NCBI GenBank assembly: GCA_900317795.1
Contig: ONIF01000080.1
Span: forward strand, 1-9,459
Source: an uncultured Eubacteriales bacterium
Lineage (GTDB): Bacteria; Bacillota; Clostridia; Oscillospirales; Acutalibacteraceae
Direction of reading: 5' to 3'
DNA length: 9,459 bases
Shown here: positions 5,759-9,459 of the stretch, piece after piece
Position numbering within the stretch: position 1 is the stretch's first letter
How the letters are laid out: every line of letters starts with the position of its first letter
Position numbers and translations under genes: made by a program
Notes under the pieces: generated by a model
Database searches by the model: none
What the model was told of the DNA's origin: nothing
Seen by the model: only the letters and a program-made list of their open reading frames with translations

Positions 5759-6239
5759 TGTGATTCCTCCTTGTTATACAATGGTACAGATGTTCTTTTA
5801 CATTTCCTAAAATCAATACAACATTTTCACGGCAAGGTTGGGATTTTCAATAAAGACTTGTTAGGATATCAAATCTATGACAAAAAATAACGGCAGAAAA
5901 AACCTTATTCATACATAAAACGGTTCTTTGCTTGACTTCTGAATGTATGATACCAGTTTTCGACAGATTTGTCATTAAACCTGCAGTTGAATGACAGAAT
6001 ACAATAAAAAAGTTAAAATAAAAATAGAAAAATTCATTTTGAAGAAAAAATGAATATATGAATGATTTGGCAAAAGAAGTTTAAGAGATATTTAAACCGT
6101 GCCTGTAGCGATAATGTCAGAAAGTTTACGGCGGCAGATGCCGTTACTATGCAATCGGCTTAGTTCCTTACGAAACTTCAAGCAAAAAAATATTGAATAA
6201 AAAAGATAAATGTGGTAAGATTTTTATGGAGGTATCGCT
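5759..6239. other. Divergent intergenic region without a convincing gene
   Basis: This 480-bp AT-rich gap separates the minus-strand operon from the plus-strand cassette. TTGT-TAT-ACAA (5771-5781) forms a small dyad overlapping a possible minus-strand -10 (TATAAC), just upstream of the operon ribosome site; I cannot place a confident -35. CATACAT (5911-5917) and ATGTATG (5943-5949) form a spaced inverted repeat. ATTCATTTT (6032-6040) and AAAATGAAT (6047-6055) form a hairpin with T-runs on the minus-strand side, a weak terminator shape. From 6115 to 6243 there is an open but start-less frame on the plus strand. A 21-codon minus-strand frame starting with an ATG near 5912 has no ribosome site. 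Confidence 0.4.
6193..6221 (+). promoter_or_regulatory. Promoter of the kinase/effector cassette
   Basis: TTGAAT (6193-6198), a 17-bp spacer and TAAGAT (6216-6221) with an extended -10 TG at 6213-6214. The predicted start near 6228 lies right at the GGAGG ribosome site (6228-6232), giving an unusually short leader of about 12 nt before the ATG at 6240. A second promoter further upstream is possible. Confidence 0.5.
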
Positions 6240-8009
6240 ATGACAAGAACTATTGATGAAATAACAAGAAAGTTTTATGAAGTAATTGACAATTACAGCG
6301 ACGATGAACATGGAGATTATTGGCATCTGGTAACGGTAACAAGAAAGATTAACGGCAAAAACGATTACAGCTGGGAATTAAAGACTGAATACAAAGAAGA
6401 AGTGCAAAAGGAATTAGAAAAAACCGTATGCAGCTTTGCAGACAATTCTGATGATTTTGCAGCTGCTTTTGCTGCATTTATCACTTGTGTTATCAGATAC
6501 AATCTTTGTGACGATAACGAATCTTATGAGGATGTTTTATCTGAGGCTGCCGACAGGCTAGTAACTTCCGAATTGGAGGACTCGGAAGATTTAAAGAAGT
6601 TCCTCAAGGATTTTTCCAGAAAAGTATGTGAAAATGATTATGATACAATAGCAGGTTTGTGTAACGACTATGATTACAGCATTGCTTTGCTGTATGCGTT
6701 TTGTTACTGTGTTTTTTTATATAGTTTCAAAAACAGCGAGGATCCGGAAGCCGATGAAGAAATACATGAAATCTTAACAGTACTCTATGACAATATGCCT
6801 GATGATATGAGAGAATATGTATTTCATAAAAAAATATATGCTGGAATGCTTCATAATCCAGCTGTTTCAAATTATCTTCTGCCGTTTATCTACCGTTCAT
6901 CTAAAGATGAAGAAGATATGAGAGCCATTTCCGCTTGGTGGCAGTTAATCAATGATAATCTTGATGATATTAGGTCTCAGATTTACTTGCAACGCATTAA
7001 TGACAAACTCAACGAAAGGTTAAATAACGAGATATCAGAAGACGATAATGATATTTTCTATTGGGATTACAATAAACCAGAAATCAATGACTCAATAGTA
7101 GAAAAAAATGGAATGCTTCATATACCGGTAATAATTCCCAATTTTGACGCATTTGAGAACGAATTGAGAAAAAGTATTGCTTTAGAGGAAGCCCGTGATG
7201 AGAAAAATAGTATTTTAAATGACTTTTCCCACCGCTATAAGAATATGAGTTCGGATGTGCTTTATAATGTGGCACAATCGCTGATGAACACGGAATCGGA
7301 AGAACTTCATCAGTATGGTATAACGTTAATGCAGGAGCGGGAAATAAAAGATCAGATCAAAAAGGAAGTCGATTTACTGAAACTTCGTTTTATGGATAGA
7401 ACCGATGATCTTAAAACACTTATACGCAATTCTGTTAAGAAGAATAAAAAGGATGTCTATTCCGTTATCAATGTACTCAGCAATTCTATCAAAAAATGTA
7501 TGTTGACTTTCTTCTATAGTACGAATGAAAGTGTTGAAATGATCTGCGATCTTTGTTTTGAGGGCAGAGATTTCGAGACCGTACAAAAAAATTATGAGCA
7601 AAATATTTTGTTTGAAAAAAATGCAGATGTTATCGGTTGGTTCAGCAATAACATTGCACCGATTGATGTTTCTGTTTCTAATTTATGGAAAACAATACAT
7701 TTTGAGCATTTCGGGTATGCCGATATTGTTCTGACTGATCTTTTTGTTGAAATGATCATGAATGTGCTGAAATATGCCGATAAAACAAAACCAGTTTATC
7801 TAGACTTTACTGAAGACAACAATGATCTTATTATCGTTTCAAGAAATAATGTACTACATGAAAAGGAAGAAATTCCAAGCACAAACAATGGTATAAAGAT
7901 GCAAAATAATTTAATCAGTCATTTAAACGGAAAACAGGAGGCTATCGTATATGATGAAGAAAACGAAATATTTTCTATCCGCATAACGATAGATCGCAAG
8001 CTTTTTTAG
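6240..8009 (+). CDS. Soluble histidine-kinase-like protein with GHKL ATPase domain
   Basis: 589 residues, GGAGG 7 nt upstream. Residues 1-270 are acidic and helical with two similar units (about 71-125 and 144-198), each a hydrophobic helix followed by an acidic helical hairpin; I recognise no known sensor domain. A coiled-coil-like helix (302-329) leads to DFSHRYKNM, where H331-R-x-K-N resembles the phospho-acceptor H-box of HWE/HisKA_2 kinases (HRxKN). A helical bundle follows. Residues 498-513 (TDLFVEMIMNVLKYA) match the GHKL N-box ExxxNxxKYA with E504, N508 and K511. A degenerate ATP lid has NNG at 549-551 (NNGIKMQNNLISHLNG); the usual DxG of the G1 box appears to be replaced by SRNN. There is no convincing signal peptide or clear membrane anchor, so a cytosolic location is likely. 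It is paired with the receiver-like gene 14 bp downstream. Kinase activity is inferred. Confidence 0.72.
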   Translation: MTRTIDEITRKFYEVIDNYSDDEHGDYWHLVTVTRKINGKNDYSWELKTEYKEEVQKELEKTVCSFADNSDDFAAAFAAFITCVIRYNLCDDNESYEDVLSEAADRLVTSELEDSEDLKKFLKDFSRKVCENDYDTIAGLCNDYDYSIALLYAFCYCVFLYSFKNSEDPEADEEIHEILTVLYDNMPDDMREYVFHKKIYAGMLHNPAVSNYLLPFIYRSSKDEEDMRAISAWWQLINDNLDDIRSQIYLQRINDKLNERLNNEISEDDNDIFYWDYNKPEINDSIVEKNGMLHIPVIIPNFDAFENELRKSIALEEARDEKNSILNDFSHRYKNMSSDVLYNVAQSLMNTESEELHQYGITLMQEREIKDQIKKEVDLLKLRFMDRTDDLKTLIRNSVKKNKKDVYSVINVLSNSIKKCMLTFFYSTNESVEMICDLCFEGRDFETVQKNYEQNILFEKNADVIGWFSNNIAPIDVSVSNLWKTIHFEHFGYADIVLTDLFVEMIMNVLKYADKTKPVYLDFTEDNNDLIIVSRNNVLHEKEEIPSTNNGIKMQNNLISHLNGKQEAIVYDEENEIFSIRITIDRKLF

Positions 8010-8023
8010 GTGGTGAAAAAAAA

Positions 8024-9459
8024 ATGACCAGTGACGATGAAGTAAAAGAATACGAATCATATTATAGTGATATTCTTTGGATAGATGACATGGATACAAG
8101 TCAGGGCTCACTTTATAACAGAAAGGATAAATGCAGACATCAAAAACAAAAAATAGATTTTTTAAAAGATTGGATGCCTAACAGTTACCTGTATATTGAC
8201 TTGATAAAAGACATGTCCCAGGCCATCAGTATAATTACTGAAAACTGTAGTAAATATAATCTTGTTATATTTGATATGGACATGAGGAAGGGATTTTCGT
8301 ATAAGGATCATAAAAAGATATGTGAAGATTTTAGGAATTATAATATAATGTGTACTGATGAAAAAGATGGCTCGGGTAATGATGTTATGTCAAAAATAGC
8401 AGGAGTATATTTATATCTGCTTTTGCTGACAATGGGGTATCCTGCTGATCGTATGATTATCTACACGGGAAATCTGAATGATGATCTTAATAAATATCTG
8501 AAAGAGTACTCTCAGATTCTGGTATTCAATAATAATCTTATTATTGAAAAAGACCAAGAACATAAAATAGATATAGAAATCTACTATGATGAAAATGAAG
8601 TTACCAGCAAAAAAAATTCCTACTACCGCATACGCCGCCTTGTACAGCAGGGATGTCATTATTGGAAAGATGTATTGAATACTATAAAAGCATCAACAGA
8701 AAAAAAAATTGCCTTTAATGAAATATATTTTTCTAACAATAATAATACTATTAACCGCATAAGTGCAGAAAACTTCCTTGAACTTCTTGACCGTGTTGAG
8801 ATGATGTTTCCGGTAATACCGCCAAAGTTTCCCGAACAGGTATATTATCAAGCTGCAAGAATACTTTGCGAATACCATGAAAATAATGCTGCAATACAAA
8901 GGCTTGATGAAGAGCTCTATGTATTTCATCTGGTATGTAGAAGTTTCAGAAACTGGTCGGCACATAATAAATTTGCGAAAGCTGAAATGCCGGCAGAGAT
9001 TTTTGCTATTGTCTTTTGTATTGCTCTGCGTACATATTTTGATAAAAAACAGAATAATGAAAAGACTTTTGATTCAACATTGAATTATTATGAAGAAATA
9101 TATTTTACGGAAAAAGATATTTCGGAAAAAGATTATAATGACGCATATGAAGATATTCATAACAAACTTACAAAAATATCGCTGGTCGGATTTTTTAAGA
9201 AACCGGTATATACACACAAATATTCCCATTTGGTACATATATGGGGAGAAGAAACGAAGAAAGCAGAGCTTAAGGATATCCTTATGCCAATAATTGTAAA
9301 AGATCTGGATATCTGGCCTAATGACATAAATTTAAGCAATTTATCATTGAATAGTCTGTTTGATTTGCATATTCCTCAGTTAGAAAATCAAAATGACGCT
9401 TATCAGTCTGATGAAAACAAATTTATTGATCTTGTGATCAAAAAATCAATAGAGTTATG
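8024..9459 (+). CDS. Receiver-like domain fused to a HEPN-type RNase motif (runs off right edge)
   Basis: The ATG at 8024 follows AGGTGGTG by about 8 nt; 478 residues are seen and the frame is open at the edge. Residues 16-160 resemble a response-regulator receiver: ILWIDDMD (acidic pair D21, D22), NLVIFDMDM (phospho-acceptor candidate D84 after the third strand) and DRMIIYTGN (T148 as the switch Thr). Spacings are longer than in CheY-type receivers and no clear C-terminal conserved Lys is visible, so the domain is divergent. In a helical region, CRSFRNWSAHNKF contains R309-N-x3-H314, the catalytic RNxxxH motif of HEPN ribonucleases, with flanking helices of suitable length. The remaining 100-plus residues are unrecognised. 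Being coupled to a kinase-like gene, it is plausibly its phospho-controlled effector. The HEPN call rests on one motif plus helical context. Confidence 0.62.
   Translation, partial: MTSDDEVKEYESYYSDILWIDDMDTSQGSLYNRKDKCRHQKQKIDFLKDWMPNSYLYIDLIKDMSQAISIITENCSKYNLVIFDMDMRKGFSYKDHKKICEDFRNYNIMCTDEKDGSGNDVMSKIAGVYLYLLLLTMGYPADRMIIYTGNLNDDLNKYLKEYSQILVFNNNLIIEKDQEHKIDIEIYYDENEVTSKKNSYYRIRRLVQQGCHYWKDVLNTIKASTEKKIAFNEIYFSNNNNTINRISAENFLELLDRVEMMFPVIPPKFPEQVYYQAARILCEYHENNAAIQRLDEELYVFHLVCRSFRNWSAHNKFAKAEMPAEIFAIVFCIALRTYFDKKQNNEKTFDSTLNYYEEIYFTEKDISEKDYNDAYEDIHNKLTKISLVGFFKKPVYTHKYSHLVHIWGEETKKAELKDILMPIIVKDLDIWPNDINLSNLSLNSLFDLHIPQLENQNDAYQSDENKFIDLVIKKSIEL

Noticed and set aside
6032..6055. Strong minus-strand terminator
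   Set aside because: The hairpin is almost purely A-T and no gene lies upstream of it on the minus strand, so I mention it only as a weak structure in the intergenic entry.
6672..6735. Transmembrane segment in the kinase-like protein (YSIALLYAFCYCVFLYSF)
   Set aside because: It is flanked by Asp-rich sequence on both sides, has no positive-inside signal, and repeats the pattern of a less hydrophobic helix at residues 73-89. A buried helix of a soluble bundle is more likely.
6240..9459. Detocs or another already named two-component defence system
   Set aside because: Detocs ends in a nucleotide phosphorylase effector and has a third regulator gene. I see a HEPN-type motif and no phosphorylase domain, although the downstream sequence is cut off by the window.

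Overview
The window looks like an accessory, plasmid-like region from a low-GC anaerobic Firmicute. A gut Clostridia or Ruminococcus-type host is my inference, based on consensus sigma-A promoters, AGGAGG-type ribosome binding sites, AT-rich codon use, a RepA_N-type replication gene and two oxygen-sensitive radical SAM enzymes. No taxon can be proven from the sequence alone.

Left part (1-1985, minus strand, AT-rich): a plasmid maintenance block. At the left edge is the N-terminal part of a RepA_N-type initiator gene (1-304). It carries an in-frame array of 21-bp direct repeats, placed where RepA_N replicons are known to keep their origin iterons. Upstream of it lie a consensus promoter (497-525), a long leader with a hairpin that covers the Shine-Dalgarno sequence (313-341), and a convergent promoter plus terminator for a short antisense RNA (about 395-499). 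Together these form a complete antisense copy-number switch. Next is a toxin-antitoxin locus: an intact RelB/DinJ-type antitoxin (844-1104) with a strong promoter, and a YoeB-type toxin gene (631-844) broken by an internal deletion. Then comes a plasmid-type helix-turn-helix/coiled-coil gene (1360-1951) split into two frames by a 61-bp tandem duplication.

Middle part (1987-5758, minus strand, visibly higher GC): a tightly overlapping four-gene operon. In transcription order it encodes a radical SAM protein with a SPASM-like C-terminal cysteine cluster, a multi-pass membrane protein resembling an MFS transporter, an SPL-type radical SAM protein and a dihydroorotate-dehydrogenase-like flavoprotein. 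Substrate and product are unknown.

Right part (6240 to the right edge, plus strand, very AT-rich): a two-gene cassette that is the most interesting item. The first gene encodes a soluble histidine-kinase-like protein, with a helical N-terminus, an HRxKN phospho-acceptor-like box and a GHKL ATPase N-box. The second starts 14 bp later and encodes a receiver-like domain followed by a HEPN-type RN-x3-H motif; it is open at the right edge. This reads as a phosphorelay-controlled candidate RNase, plausibly an anti-phage or stress-response effector system. The 5759-6239 gap separates the divergent operon and cassette and holds promoters and short inverted repeats but no convincing gene.
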